Of a stretch of 64,000 bases of DNA, positions 36,564 to 47,787 are shown one piece after another (positions within the stretch are counted from its first letter, which is position 1; each line of letters opens with the position of its first letter). The notes under the pieces were generated by a model. That model was given only the letters and a program-made list of their open reading frames with translations. It did not search any database and was not told the origin of the DNA. The translations under genes and the position numbers were made by a program. The DNA lies in assembly GCF_045679555.1 (NCBI RefSeq), contig NC_092092.1, positions 23,302,969 to 23,366,968 on the forward strand. Reading direction: 5' to 3'. Source of the DNA: Salvelinus alpinus. Taxonomy: Eukaryota; Chordata; Actinopteri; Salmoniformes; Salmonidae.

Positions 36564-38048
36564 AACTCAGCAAAAAAAGAAACGTCCCTTTTTCAGGACT
36601 CCGTCTTTCAAAGGTAATTCGTAAAAATCCAAATAACTTCACAGATCTTCATTGTAAAGGGTTTAAACACTGTTTCCCATGCTTGTTCAATGAACCATAA
36701 ACAATTAATGAACATGCACCTGTGGAACGGTCATGAAGACACTAACAGCTTACAGACAGTAGGCAATTAAGGTCACAGTTATGAAAACTTAGGACACTAA
36801 AGAGGCCTTTCTACTCACTCTGAAAAACACCAAAAGAAAGATGCCAAGGGTCCCTGCTCATTGGCGTGAACGTGCCTTAGGCATGCTGCAAGGAGGCATG
36901 ATGTGGCCAGGGCAATAAATTGCAATGTCCGTACTGTGAGACGCCCAAGACAGCGCTACAGGGAGACAGGACGGACAGCTGATCGTCCTCGCAGTGGCAG
37001 ACCACGTGTAACAACACCTGCACAGGATCAGTACATCCGAACATCACACCTGCGGGACAGGTACAGGATGGCAACAACAACTGCCCGAGTTACACCAGGA
37101 ATGCACAATCCCTCCATCAGTGCTCAGACCTTCCACAATAGGCTGAGAGAGGCTGGACTGAGGGCGTGTAGGCCTGTTGTAAGGCAGGTCCTCACCAGAC
37201 ATCACCGGCAACAACGTCTCCTATGGGCACAAACCCACCGTCGCTGGACCAGACAGGACTGCCAAAAAGTGCTCTTCACTGACAAGTCGCGGTTTTGTCT
37301 CACCAGGGGTGATGGTCGGATTCGCGTTTATCGTCGAATGAATGAGCGTTCCACCGAGGCCTGTACTCTGGAGCAGGATCGATTTGGAGGTGGAGGGTCC
37401 GTCATGGTCTGGGGCGGTGTGTCACAGCATCATCGGACTGAGCTTGTTGTCATTGCAGGCAATCTCAATGCTGTGCGTTACAGGGAAGAAATCCTCCTCC
37501 CTCATGTGGTACCCTTCCTACAGGCTCATCCTGACATGACCCTCCAGCATGACAATGCCACCAGCCATACTGCTCGTTCTGTGCATGATTTCTTGCAAGA
37601 CAGGAATGTCAGTGTTCTGCCATGGCCAGCGAAGAGCCCGGATCTCAATCCCATTGAGCACATCTGGGACCAGTTGGATCGGAGGGTGAGGGCCTAGGGC
37701 CATTCCCCCCAGAAATGTCCGGGAACTTGCAGGTGCCTTGGTGGAAGAGTGGGGTAACATCTCACAGCAAGAACTGGCAAATCTGGTGCATTCCATGAGG
37801 AGGAGATGCACTGCAGTACTTAATGCAGCTGGTGGCTACACCAGATACTGACTGTTAATTTTGATTTTGACCCCCCTTTGTTCAGGGACACATTATTCCA
37901 TTTCTGTTAGTCACATGTCTGTAGAACATGTTCAGTTTATGTCTCAGTTGTTGAATCTTGTAATGTTCATACAAATATTTACACATGTTAAGTTTACTGA
38001 AAATAAACGCAATTGACAGTGAGAGGGCATTTCTTTTTTTGCTGAGTT
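36564..38048 (+). mobile_element. Tc1-like transposon, family G
   Basis: TIRs AACTCAGCAAAAAAAGAAAC and inverse (...GCTGAGTT), TA duplicated at 36562-36563 and 38049-38050. 1,485 bp, complete at both ends, inserted in the solo LTR. Confidence 0.95.
36841..37852 (+). pseudogene. Tc1-G transposase, two frame breaks
   Basis: ATG at 36841 starts MPRVPAHWRERALGMLQGGM, then a short deletion shifts the frame. From 36903 a 264-codon open frame covers the HTH (VARAINCNVRTV-like; RPRSGRPRVTTPAQ) and the whole DDE core: first Asp in LFTDKSRF, second in LQHDNATSHT, third Glu in [12 protein letters not shown]. An extra C at about 37694 (GAGGGCCTAGGG) creates a stop. The shifted continuation runs to the TGA near 37852 (GGYTRY). 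All three catalytic residues are intact: the best preserved Tc1 catalytic core in the window. Confidence 0.92.
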
Positions 38049-38290
38049 TATATATGTGCCCTCTGTTCCCCATTGTCCTTGTCGGTTATTGTTACAATGT
38101 CCGTTGGTCCTGTGAGTATCTGTGCTATTGTTTTCGGCTTCCATGCTACGTGTTATTGCGCACTTAATTTACGGGTCTCGTCCCGTGTATTATTTAGAGG
38201 TTGACACCTCGCTCATTTGTTTGGCTGGAGAAAATAAATCCCCCTATTACCTATTCCTGTGCCTGTCTCCAATCATTACACAACGTGACA

Positions 38291-38751
38291 AATATCTACT
38301 AATAACTAAATAGAATCACTGTTGTTATCGAAGTCATTCCAAATGGTAGATTTAAGTCATATATTATCAATAATACTATTTAGCAGGGGTTGGAACTGAA
38401 ATTATTTTCCAATTATTACATTCTGAACAGAACCATTCTTTTTTTTTGTTCCGTTCCACTGTTCCGACCAGCAAAATGAAGTAATGGTTTATATCTTTCC
38501 TTTTTAGACCTCTGAAACCATATCTTTTATTTAGCTCAACATTAAATTACTTCTCCAATCATGCAGTGCTGATAGAGCAGCTTGCTACGGAACGGGCAAG
38601 CTATAGCTCAGCGAGTTGTTTACCTTGGTGATGGAAAGACAAGTGTAGGGTGTGAGATGCAATTTACATTTTTCAGGTGTGGAGTGAACAAGAGGGTGGA
38701 AGAGGCTTGGCATCTTGTGATGACATGCATTATATGGATTGTGATGACATG
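38291..38751. other. No gene recognised
   Basis: AT-rich, includes GGGGTTGGAACTGAAATTAT and a GTTCCGTTCCACTGTTCC stretch that may belong to a dispersed repeat. A 19-bp block GATGACATGCATTATAT is duplicated at 38718 and 38742. Confidence 0.5.
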
Positions 38752-38754
38752 CAT

Positions 38755-38778
<24 letters not shown>
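38752..38778. repeat. (TA)n microsatellite
   Basis: About 13 TA units next to the 3' end of the following inverted SINE; probably grown from its A/T-rich tail. Confidence 0.9.
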
Positions 38779-38785
<7 letters not shown>

Positions 38786-38975
38786 TAACTAGGCAAGTCA
38801 GTTAAGAACAAATTCGTATTTTCAATGACGGCCTAGGAACAGTGGGTTAACTGCCTTGTCAGCTCTGGGATTTGATTTTGCATCCTTTCGGTTACTAGTC
38901 CAAAGCTCTAACCACTAGGCTACCTGCTGGTTACTAGTCCAACGCTCTAACCACTAGGCTACCCTGCCACCCCAT
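38779..38975 (-). mobile_element. Salmonid SINE (SmaI/FokI group), internally duplicated
   Basis: Minus orientation: the tail is ATTTAACTAGGCAAGTCAGT and AAGAACAAATTCGT (38804-38817), then GTTAACTGCCTTGTCAGCTC. The tRNA-related segment GTTACTAGTCCAAAGCTCTA occurs twice in tandem (38891-38929, 38930-38968), differing at few bases. Confidence 0.88.
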
Positions 38976-39037
38976 ATGCCTAGTGTTTCAAGCTTTGGTT
39001 TATTTCAAATGTAATCTTCAAGTTAATAATATTTATG

Positions 39038-39157
39038 TTGGATTCATGTCTCTATCTCAACCAAAAATCTATGTTAAAGTGCATTTAAAGTTTGATTTGA
39101 TTTAGTCTTATTCTGTAACTTAGATTTTTTGTTGAGATGGAGACTTGAATCCAGACT
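39038..39157. repeat. Inverted repeat, about 39-bp arms
   Basis: TGGATTCATGTCTCTATCTC...(39039-39078) pairs with its inverse at 39117-39155 at about 35 of 39 positions, loop about 38 bp. Confidence 0.8.
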
Positions 39158-39178
39158 AAGTCTGGAAAAGATACAAAA

Positions 39179-39858
39179 GATACATCTCCTTTTAAGTGTT
39201 GATATTTGGTTGCGCTGACAACCAAACACAATTCAATATCACTTTTGCAATACAGTAAATAGCCTATTACCTTGTCGACAAGTTGACAAGTTGGAGATTC
39301 ACATCTCCAACTAAACAAAACATTTAAGTTATAGAATAGGATTAAAACTTCTTCAGGATCGGTGGTTCCCCCACAGGACGGTTGAGCTAATGTAGGCTAA
39401 TGTGATTAGCATGAGGTTGTAAGTAACAATAACATTTCCCAGGACATAGACAGTTCTGATTTTGCGCCTGGGCTGGAATAATACATTATGGCCTTTCTCT
39501 TGCATTTCAAAGATGATGGTACAAAAAAAATCCATAACAGTTGGTTTTTTTGCATTTTCTTTTACCAGATCTAATGTGTTATGTTCTCCTACCTTCATTT
39601 CACATTTCCACAAACTTAAGGGTTTCCTTTCAAATGGTATCAAGAATATGCATATCCTTGTTTCAATGCCTGAGCTCAGGCAGTTAGATTTGGGTATGTC
39701 ATTTTTGGCAAAAATTTAAAACAAGGGTCGGATCCTGAAGAGGTTTTAAGCCAGTGGCTCAGACGAAACTATCCAAGCATGAGATACATCTCCTTTAAAT
39801 GTTGATATTTATCCAACACAATTCAATATGACATTTGTAATACAGTAAATAGCCTAAA
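39179..39858. repeat. Direct repeat flanking a TTAA element
   Basis: ACATCTCCTTTTAAGTGTTG ... ATACAGTAAATAGCCTA (39181-39268) recurs at 39784-39854 with a small deletion, on either side of the TTAA element at 39346-39745. Confidence 0.8.
39346..39745. mobile_element. TTAA-target MITE (piggyBac/Kolobok type), 400 bp
   Basis: Flanked by TTAA (39342-39345 and 39746-39749). Terminal inverted repeats of about 20 bp: AACTTCTTCAGGATCGG at left, CGGATCCTGAAGAGGTT at right. No transposase encoded. Its ends share CTTCTT-GGA with the larger TTAA element at 50182-51630. Confidence 0.8.
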
Positions 39859-41380
39859 GATAAGGCTATCTTACAAACAAATGTAACAGTGTTTATTGAA
39901 ACTTAAAATGGGTAACATCCACGGCCATATTTTGAGGTTACTGTAACTATAAATGTATTCTTATGTAATCATGGATGCAAAGGTCGCAGGTCTGGAGATC
40001 TTCACAATGGCTATAATAATCTGCACAGAATCTTGAACAGCGTTGATGACGTGCACTATGTATTTTTTTTATATAATCTCAACTGCAATCCAGGTAATGT
40101 GGTTGTGCTAAACACATTATTGTTATATGGCATATTGTCTGTTACATGGAATTGTCAATCACAGTGAACTCAAGTAGGACAGGGCAATGCTAAGGCCTTT
40201 CTTTCATGATTTCAAGTGGATACTGTCCCACACAATTGAAAAGCCTGGACCCAATTATGTTGGAAGAGAGAGATGGCAGTTTGTCAAGGCCATTACAAGT
40301 GCCCCTGTGCCCCCTATGAGCATGACGCCTCTGCACACACGCACACTAGTGCACTCTATAGAGGGTTTTCTTTACCCCTCCAAATGACATGACAACACAT
40401 CTGCTACCCTATCTTCAAAGCTGGGGTGCCTTGTTTTACAGGTCCCAGTTGTGGGTCTGGTGCAGAAGATAATAGAGCCTTTAAAAAAGGATAAATTATG
40501 AAACAGAACATTTTTACTTTTAAAGGTTCTCTCAAGTACCAAACATAACGTTTTGTTTTGCTAAGTGTATTTAATAATTTGTCTCATAAATCCCTGACAT
40601 ATTATTTCATAAACAAATCAAAAATACATAAATTTACACAACAAAAATATTAAATTCCAATCCAATTCACATCCTAAAATTCTTTACATTTATACCCCAA
40701 ACACATTTAGGTTATAATTATGTAGTTGACTGTTGCCCACTATAGCCCCATAGGAGACTCTAAAACATGAAAGCCTTTAAAGACTGGTTTAACTCATTAG
40801 AAGTTACTTTATACCTATGCTCAAAATACATTCACCCAGTGTAAGAAGGGCTAATAGAAAGACGAGGCTATTGCAAGTGACAATAATGCTAATTATTGAA
40901 AAATGACTCAACAAGCTAGCAAACCGATAACCGGAGCTAGCCAAAAGCTAACCGGAGCTAGCCCTAATCTCGCAGCTTTTCTAACATTTACAGTACAACA
41001 ATTACAAAGTTCTTAAACATCACAGTTACAACATAAAATTCTCTAAACCCTTAGGATATTTTCAGGAGTGTCTTTTTCAAAAATAAAAATGTTCAGGAGT
41101 TAACATTTTTATTTTCTAGATCAAAGGAATGCACCGCTATCATTTAATTTTACACTCGACATGCGTTTTCTGTCGAGTACGAAGTTATACAATTACGATG
41201 TTGTTCAAACCATTACATTCACTTCAACAGGCAAGTTACAAAACTATATTGTGGTATTCAGTGTATTTTTGCACTTTACTGGCCTGTAACACAGGATAAA
41301 TGATGAAACAGTAGAACGTGACTTCTCGTTCAAAGGTTCTCTCAATAATGAGAACACACCGGTATGCAGGATCGCATATA
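39859..41380. other. No gene recognised
   Basis: 1.5 kb. Notable only for a short tandem GATAACCGGAGCTAGCC/GCTAACCGGAGCTAGCC (40926-40963) and a diverged direct repeat of about 50 bp (40490-40537 against 41294-41346, both ending AAAGGTTCTCTCAA). Confidence 0.55.
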
Positions 41381-41804
41381 CAGTAATCCCTCGTTTATCG
41401 CGGGGGTTACGTTCCGAAAATGACCCGCGATAAGTGAAATCCGCGAAATAGAAAACTTTTTTTTTTTTTACAATTAGCAACTATTACATGTATACAAATA
41501 CAGTGACTCACGTGTAGGCCGTTTCGTCGACATTATGGGTTTAGGAGATGTTCGAAATTACAAGATAATTTGGCCAACTTAATGTAAATTTGCCAAGCTG
41601 TTTTATGTACGTACACATAACTGCACGAGACGACAAAATGATAGCACAATTCGTAGCATGTTTTGATACAAGAAGCGGGAGTGAGTTTTTAGCGAATCAG
41701 AATGCAGAGCACAATGCACCAAAAAAAAAAAAAAAATGCATTATGAAAATCCGCGAAATAGCGAATCCGCGATAAGTGAACCGCGAAGTGGCGAGGGATG
41801 ACTG
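41381..41804. mobile_element. pogo/Tigger-like MITE
   Basis: Begins CAGTAATCCCTCGTTTATCG and ends GCGAGGGATGACTG, with TA duplicated (41379-41380, 41805-41806). Subterminal blocks CGCGATAAGTGAAATCCGCG and AATCCGCGATAAGTGAACCG are kept at both ends. A-rich middle; no protein. 424 bp. Confidence 0.85.
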
Positions 41805-43325
41805 TAGTCCCAGTGCGATACGAACACGTCTCACTGTGCCCTACTGGCCAACAGTAGTATAAATGCATCGCAGTGGCGAAACCTTGGAGGACTGACATTT
41901 AAGTAAAAGCATTCTTCCCCAATACAAAGAAACAATACACAAACACAAATGTGACCATACATTTTGTGTGTGTCACACTTGCAACGTCTGTCATACGTAT
42001 CTGTAGACACTTTTATTGGATTCCATTTTTTTTTCAATCACTTTGGAAAATATTTCAGATGTAAGTGGTATATTTTCAAAACTCTAAGTACAAAACTCTA
42101 AACTGATAACACTTGTCATACCCCCTATCTCAGAGGGTCTTCACACTTACTAGACTTTCGCAAAAATACCCTCGGCTACACGTATTACTAAAATGTAAAC
42201 TGTGAACTTGTCATATCTCGAGCGCTACCCTGAGTTAATAAAGCAGCATACTCGAATCCTCCCTGTCATATTATTGTTTTGGTAAATTTTCTTTGAGTAA
42301 GGCCACTCCAGAATGCAGCTGTTTCAGCCTCGCTCAGTGCCTTCTGTGGCGGAGGGGCAGCCAGAGAAAGCACAGAGCGTAGGTGTCATTGATCTTATCA
42401 GGAAATATGTTGACTATCTCCGAGCAAATACATTTCTAACTTAGCGTTATGAAGGAAATGTAGACATAAAACGTCTCGGTGCTCACCAGCCACTAGACAT
42501 CGAAATATGATCATCCGTTACAATAAAGCAAGCTGTAAAATAAAATTCAACTGTGGTTGGTGGTGAATAAAAGCAGTGGCTAACATCTGTTTTGAGGTAG
42601 CTATACAACTTGGCTTGTTATTAATGTTTGATGTCAGATTGTTATACCCATGGAACTGTAACTATGCAAAAGATGAAGCGATGGAGTAACTTTATAAACG
42701 TTGTTGCTTTATTCTTAACTGGAGCATCTTGGTAACAGGCCTGCAGACACACTCAGAATGGTGTTTTGGCTGCGTCCCAATACTCTAACAATGTAGCAAT
42801 ATTGTAGATCTGTGCTGAATTTGACAATGGGAAGGAAACTGATCATAACCAAATGTTATAGCGTTTGTGTGTGTATTGGTTTCAATGCATATTAGCTTTT
42901 TTGATGGAACTTGCCCCACCAATATTTTCATGTTAAAATCAGCACTGAAAAGCGATTTGTTTTTTATTGTAAAGTTACAGCCTGTTACATTCTGAATTTG
43001 TCGCCATAGCCTTAAATCTCAACCCACTGAGGTCCAGGCAAGAGGCAACTCCCCAAAGAAGTATCAACGATTTCAGTCGCAATTTGCTTTTACCTCATAT
43101 AATGACTTCCATGATATTGATCAAATTAAGCCTAGTTTGTTCTAATGTAACTTTAATATGCTAGTGTAAGCCCAATAACTCATATATAGCTATGGTTCAG
43201 CTAAACTTACGCATTCAGCTATCAGACATCACGTTTATGTGAGGATGCAGAAATTATTTTGGTAATTAGCTAGCTAGCTTGCTAGCTAACATTCTATAGC
43301 TGTGTAGCCTATATTTAAGAAATAC
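41805..43325. other. No intact gene; possible hAT/ZMYM relic at 42270-42610
   Basis: 42290-42610 (CTGTTTCAGCCTCGCTCAGT ... AAACGTCTCGGTGCTCACC ... AGCAGTGGCTAACATC) resembles the 5' part of a dispersed salmonid hAT-like element, from memory only. The rest shows nothing I can name. Confidence 0.4.
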
Positions 43326-43560
43326 GGCCCGAGGGGGTGTGGTACAGTATATAGCCTACATACCACGGCTAAGGGCTGCTCTTACGCATGACGCAACGGG
43401 AGTGCCTGGACACAGCTCTTAGCCGTGGTATATTTTCCATATACCACAAACCCCCAAGTTGCTTTAATGCTTTAATTAGAGCAGTAAAAATAAATGTTTT
43501 GTCATACCTGTGGTACACGGTCTGATATATCACGGCTGTCAGCCAATCTCGAACCACCCG
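43326..43560. mobile_element. Foldback MITE
   Basis: ATACCACGGCTAAGGGCTG (43360-43378) is paired by CAGCTCTTAGCCGTGGTAT (43414-43432), and a third, shorter ATATCACGGCTG block lies at 43527-43538. Matches a hairpin repeat common in salmonids as I recall. Non-coding. Confidence 0.75.
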
Positions 43561-43678
43561 GTTTATAATATAATATCAATGACACTGTATGATAACATTA
43601 CTGTACATTTATACTCGTATGGGATGGGGTAAACATTCATTATTGATATGCTAATGCAAGCAGTGTGAAATGGCAATT

Positions 43679-43982
43679 GCACGCACCCTGAAAACTTGAG
43701 ACATCTGTGGCATTGTGTTGTGTGACAAAACTGCTCATTTTATTGTCCCCAGCACAAGCTGCACCTGTGTAATGATCATGCTCTTTAATCAGCTTCTTGA
43801 TATGTCACACCTGTCAGGTGGATGGATTATCTCGGCAGAGGAGAAATGCTTACTAACAGGGATGTAGACAGATTTGTGCACCAAATTTGAGAGAAATAAG
43901 CTTTTTGTGAATATGGAAAATGTATTTCAGCTCATGAAACATGGGACCAACACTTTACATGGTGCGTTTATATTTTTGATCA
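43679..43982 (-). mobile_element. Tc1-like transposon, family E, 5' end only
   Basis: Reverse complement matches 20060-20370: the TIR side GCGTTTATATTTTTGATCA at right, CCACCTGTCAGGTGTGACAT-like block, and ends where the transposase start codon would be (CTCAAGTTTTC, 43688-43698). The rest of the element is absent. Confidence 0.85.
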
Positions 43983-44065
43983 AGGGAATGATTTGGTTTT
44001 ACCTTCCAATATAAATTTATGTCAAATTGATACATTTATGTAAAAATATACAAATGTACAGTGTT

Positions 44066-44515
44066 CACCAGTGATCAAACTATATCCAAACACACCAAGA
44101 CAGTCATGAAGAGGGAATGACAAAGCCTATTCGCCCTCAGGAAACTAAAAAGATTTGGCATGGGTCCTGAGATCCTCAAAAGGTTCTACAGCTGCAACAT
44201 CGAGAGCATCCTGACTGGTTGCATCACTGCCTGGTAAAGCAATTGCTCGGCCTCTGACTGCAAAGCACTACAGAGGGTAGTGCGTACTGCCCAGTACATC
44301 ACTGGGGCTAAGCTGCCTGCCATCCAGGACTTCTACACCAGGCGGTGTCAGAGGAAGGCCCTAAAAATTGTCAAAGACCCCAGCCACCCCAGTCATAGAC
44401 TGTTCTCTCTACTACCGCATGGCAAGCAGTACCGGAGTGCCAAGTCTAGGACAAAAAGGCTTCTCAACAGTTTTTAGCACCAAGCCATAAGACTCCTGAA
44501 CAGGTAATCAAATGG
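44066..44515 (+). mobile_element. Rex1-like LINE 3' fragment
   Basis: Same family as 1-1425. The segment from AAACACACCAAGACAGTCAT encodes the RT C-terminus in shifted frames, then the clean frame 44280-44477 (MRTAQYITGAKLPAIQDFYT to SRTKRLLNSF*). Stops, e.g. in TGGTAAAGCAATTG (44231-44244), show decay. Confidence 0.88.
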
Positions 44516-45111
44516 CTACCGGGACTATTTGCATAGCAGATACTTAGATGGAATATGTATCAAAACTGAAAGAGTGATTTGGTAGAGTGAACAAGTGACT
44601 GTGAATTTGTTTGTTGTACTCAGTCAATTGAAAATGAGGTTAAGAGTTTTGAAACATGAGCCATTTTGATTATCTGTTTTGATTTGTGTGCTAAATTAGT
44701 GAAAATGTACAACATAATTGTGAAAATTGCACCAAAGTGATTGAAAAAAACCTGTAATAGTTTGTTTTGAGTAAAAAGATCAGACTTCTTCCTCAGCCAT
44801 TAAAAGTAATTTCTGTGAAAATTCTGGTTCCTCCCTTGGTTGTATAACATCATATGACTTATTGAGTTGAAATGTGCCTGAAACCATGGTGCTCTGCAGT
44901 GCCCTCCTTTTTGGCCTGTGTCAAAACGCATGTTTCCCTGGCCGTGCTGTGTTTTTGCAGTTTACAGAGTACAGAGCAAATGTATTCTATAATTCTCGCA
45001 CGGAGAAAGGGAGCTATTGGAGATTTTCTGAAAATACCCTTTCTATACATGGGAATGGGTCTATATCTAGACTACTTGTTACTGTGGCTTAGTTTAGAGG
45101 CAAAACACACC
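44516..45111. other. No gene recognised
   Basis: About 600 bp; no motifs or repeat partners. Overlapping open frames at 44872-45264 lack known domains. Confidence 0.5.
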
Positions 45112-45113
45112 TA

Positions 45114-46652
45114 CAGTGCATTTGGAAAGTATTCAGACCCCTTCACTTTTTCACATTTTGTTAAGTTACAGCCTTATTCTAAAATACAGCCTTATATTAA
45201 ATGCATTTTTGTCACCAATCTACACACAATACCCAACAATGTCAAAGTGAAAACAGGTTTTTAGACATTTTAGAAAATGTATAAAAAATAAAAAACAGAA
45301 ATACCATATTTACGTAAGTATTCAGACCCTTTTCTATGAGACTCGAAATGGAGCTCAGGTGCATTCTGTTTCCATTGATCATCCTTGAGATGTTTCTACA
45401 ACATGACTGGAGACCTCCTGGGGTTAATTCAATTGATTGGACATGATTTGAAAAGGCACACACCTGTCTATATAACATCCCACAGTTGACAGTGCAAGTC
45501 AGAGCAAGACCAAGCCATGAGGTCGAAGGAATTGTCCGTAGAGATCTGAGACAGGATTAAGTAGAGGAACAGATCTGGGGAAGGGTGCCAAAACATTTCT
45601 GCAGCATTGAAGGTCCCCAAGAACACAGTGTCCTCCATCATTCCTAAATGGAAGAAGTTTGGAACCACCAAGACTCTCTCTAGAGCAATCAGGGAGAAGG
45701 GCCTTGGTCTGGGAAGTGACCAAGAAACTGATGACAAAGCTCCAGAGTTCCTCTGTAGAGATGGGAGAACCTTCCAGGAGGACAACCATCTCCGCAGCAC
45801 TCCACCAATCAGGCCTTGATGGTAGAGTGGCTAGACGGAGGCCACTCCTCAGTAAAAGGCACATGACAACCCGCTTGGAGTTTGCCATGAGAAACAAGAT
45901 TCTCTGGTCTGATGAAACCAAGATTGAAGTATTTGGCCTGAATGCCAAACGTCACGTCTGGAGGAAACCTGGCACCATCGCTACGGTGAAGAATGGTGGT
46001 GACAGCATCATGCTGTGAGGATGTTTTTACTAGTTAGGATCAAGGGAAAGACGAACAGGGCAAAGTACAGAGAAAGCCTTGATGAAAACCTGCTCCAGTG
46101 CTCAGGACCTCAGACTGGGGCAAAGGTTCACCTTCCAAAAGGACAATGACCCTAAGCACATAGCCAAGACAACGCAGGAGTGGCTTCGGGACAAGTCTCT
46201 GAATGCCCTTGAGGGGTCCAGCCAGAGCCCGAACTTGCACCCGGTCGAACATCTCTGGAGAGACCTGAAAATAGCTGTGCAGCAACGCTCCCCAGCCAAC
46301 CTGACAGAGCTTGAGAGGATCTACGGAGAAGAATGGGAGAAACTCCCCAAATACAGGTGTGCCAAGCTTGTAGCGTCATACCCAAGAAGACTCAAGGCTG
46401 TAATCGCTGCCAAAGGTGCTTCAGCAAAGTACTGAGTAGAGGGTCTGAATACTTATTTAAATATGATATTTCAGTTTTTATTTATTTTTAAATGAGCAAA
46501 AATAAGAAATAAACTGTTTTTACTTTGTCATTATGGGATATTGTGTGTAGATTGATGAGTAAAAACATTAATTTAATCAATTTTAGAATAAGGCTTTAAC
46601 GTCAGAAAATGTGTAAGAAGGGAAGGGGCCTGAATACTTTCCGAATGCACTG
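45114..46652 (+). mobile_element. Tc1-like transposon, family B, full-length copy
   Basis: Left end CAGTGCATTTGGAAAGTATT after TA (45112-45113); right end ...TTTCCGAATGCACTG at 46652, where the second TA has become AA. 1,539 bp. Confidence 0.93.
45516..46435 (+). pseudogene. Tc1-B transposase, decayed
   Basis: Start MRSKELSVEI at 45516, with stops at 45546 and 45558. HTH segment GCQNISAALKVPKNTVSSII, then frameshifts in the linker. 45850-46018 holds the first catalytic Asp ([14 protein letters not shown]) and ends at a TGA after GGDSIML. 46079-46435 holds the second Asp (TFQKDNDPKHIAK) and third acidic residue (LHPVEHLW), ending AAKGASAKY. The catalytic triad positions are kept, but the Asn/Asp in SPNLHPVE have drifted and the frame is broken at least four times. 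Confidence 0.88.
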
Positions 46653-46654
46653 AA

Positions 46655-47212
46655 GGACGTGTTTTCTACTGAGCCAATCGAATAAACTATAATCAGTGCA
46701 AAGACAAAACAAAAGGGATCCATTATTTATCAGCAGCACATACAGTATGGATATGAGGCTCGCAGATGGGGAAGTTCAGCCATCTCACTCTGTTACTTTG
46801 CTCCTCCAGAAAATTATAAACAGGGCCTCTTTCTCATCCAACATTTGGAATTGATTAAAGGAGTGCACACACACAACCTGTTTTGTGGTTACTCTAACTG
46901 CTATTAACTTTTCTAACCCAAACATTGCCTGCCAAATCCAATAACTCGTTGTGCTGCCTCCCAAGAAACAGTCTCATCTACTGACATTGTTTGTAACAAA
47001 CTATGGGCCAAGTCTTTTGAACAGCACACACTGAATTTCAGGGTAGGGTTTTGAGGATGGGAAGACATAATCAATGTCTGGTGTGGACCCATTCAAAAAC
47101 TTCATGAGGTGTCTTGTTTGTTCTTTATAGAGATTTTCACCAGAGTGATCTGACAGTGGACTCAAGAGATATGTTGTCCTCATTTCACCCATCTTGTGTG
47201 TATACAGATGTA
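46655..47212. other. No gene recognised
   Basis: 560 bp without repeat partner or credible coding frame. Confidence 0.5.
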
Positions 47213-47214
47213 GG

Positions 47215-47460
47215 ATATTAATTTGAGCCAGTTTGCTACAGCAGGAAATTAATCCTGCTGTAACAGGAAATGTGAATTATTATGTGGATAATAATGAATT
47301 TACATATTTGTAGGGGTTGATACATTTTTAGGGAAGGGAAAATCGAGTCTGAAATTTCAAAATGGAAATTACAAACTTCAGAAACCTTTTAAAACCTCAA
47401 ATACACTACATGTTCTACATTTTCCTGCAACAGCATGATCTAACTAAGATCGTACATCTG
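47215..47460. mobile_element. TA-target MITE, 246 bp
   Basis: CAGATGTAGGATATTAATTTG at left and its inverse (TAACTAAGATCGTACATCTG) at right, with TA on each side (47213-47214, 47461-47462). A short inverted block CAGCAGGAAATTAATCCTGCTG lies at 47240-47261. Confidence 0.82.
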
Positions 47461-47462
47461 TA

Positions 47463-47787
47463 CATTGTATCCAAAGAAGAGCATTAGTAGGTTGGGGGAT
47501 TCAGACTAGGTCATCATTGTTGCTTTTCTCTGTCAGCACATGGAGTAACAAGTGGACCATAATTTCCTGCCAGTGATGACCTGGGCAGCAACCCAGAAAA
47601 ATTACTTTTCAACATCCATCCAGGCTTGAGCCTCTTAGAAATCACAGCTTTACTTGATCTGCCAAGTACCTCTGTTCTGCTTACAGCTCCATGCCCCACG
47701 TTTGCAACTCTGTGATAACATTTGGCTTTTCTGCAGCTGTTGTACATCTACATTGGCAAATCCCTCAGGCCACTGGTATATCTCCCC
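47463..47787. other. No gene recognised
   Basis: Short spacer between two MITEs; nothing seen. Confidence 0.5.

Larger units (their letters stand above)
36399..38290 (+). mobile_element. Solo LTR split by Tc1-G
   Basis: Begins TGTCACGGATCC at 36399 and ends CAACGTGACA at 38290, with imperfect short inverted ends. The flanking 5-mers AAGAT and AATAT agree at four of five positions. Without the Tc1 insert (36564-38048) it is about 405 bp. AAATAAATCCCCC (38231-38243) is the likely poly(A) signal region. No internal gag or pol is present, so it arose by LTR-LTR recombination or is a fragment. Confidence 0.75.

Noticed and set aside
44872..45264. 130-codon frame at 44872-45264
   Set aside because: Runs into the Tc1-B terminal repeat, no domain, biased composition; treated as chance.
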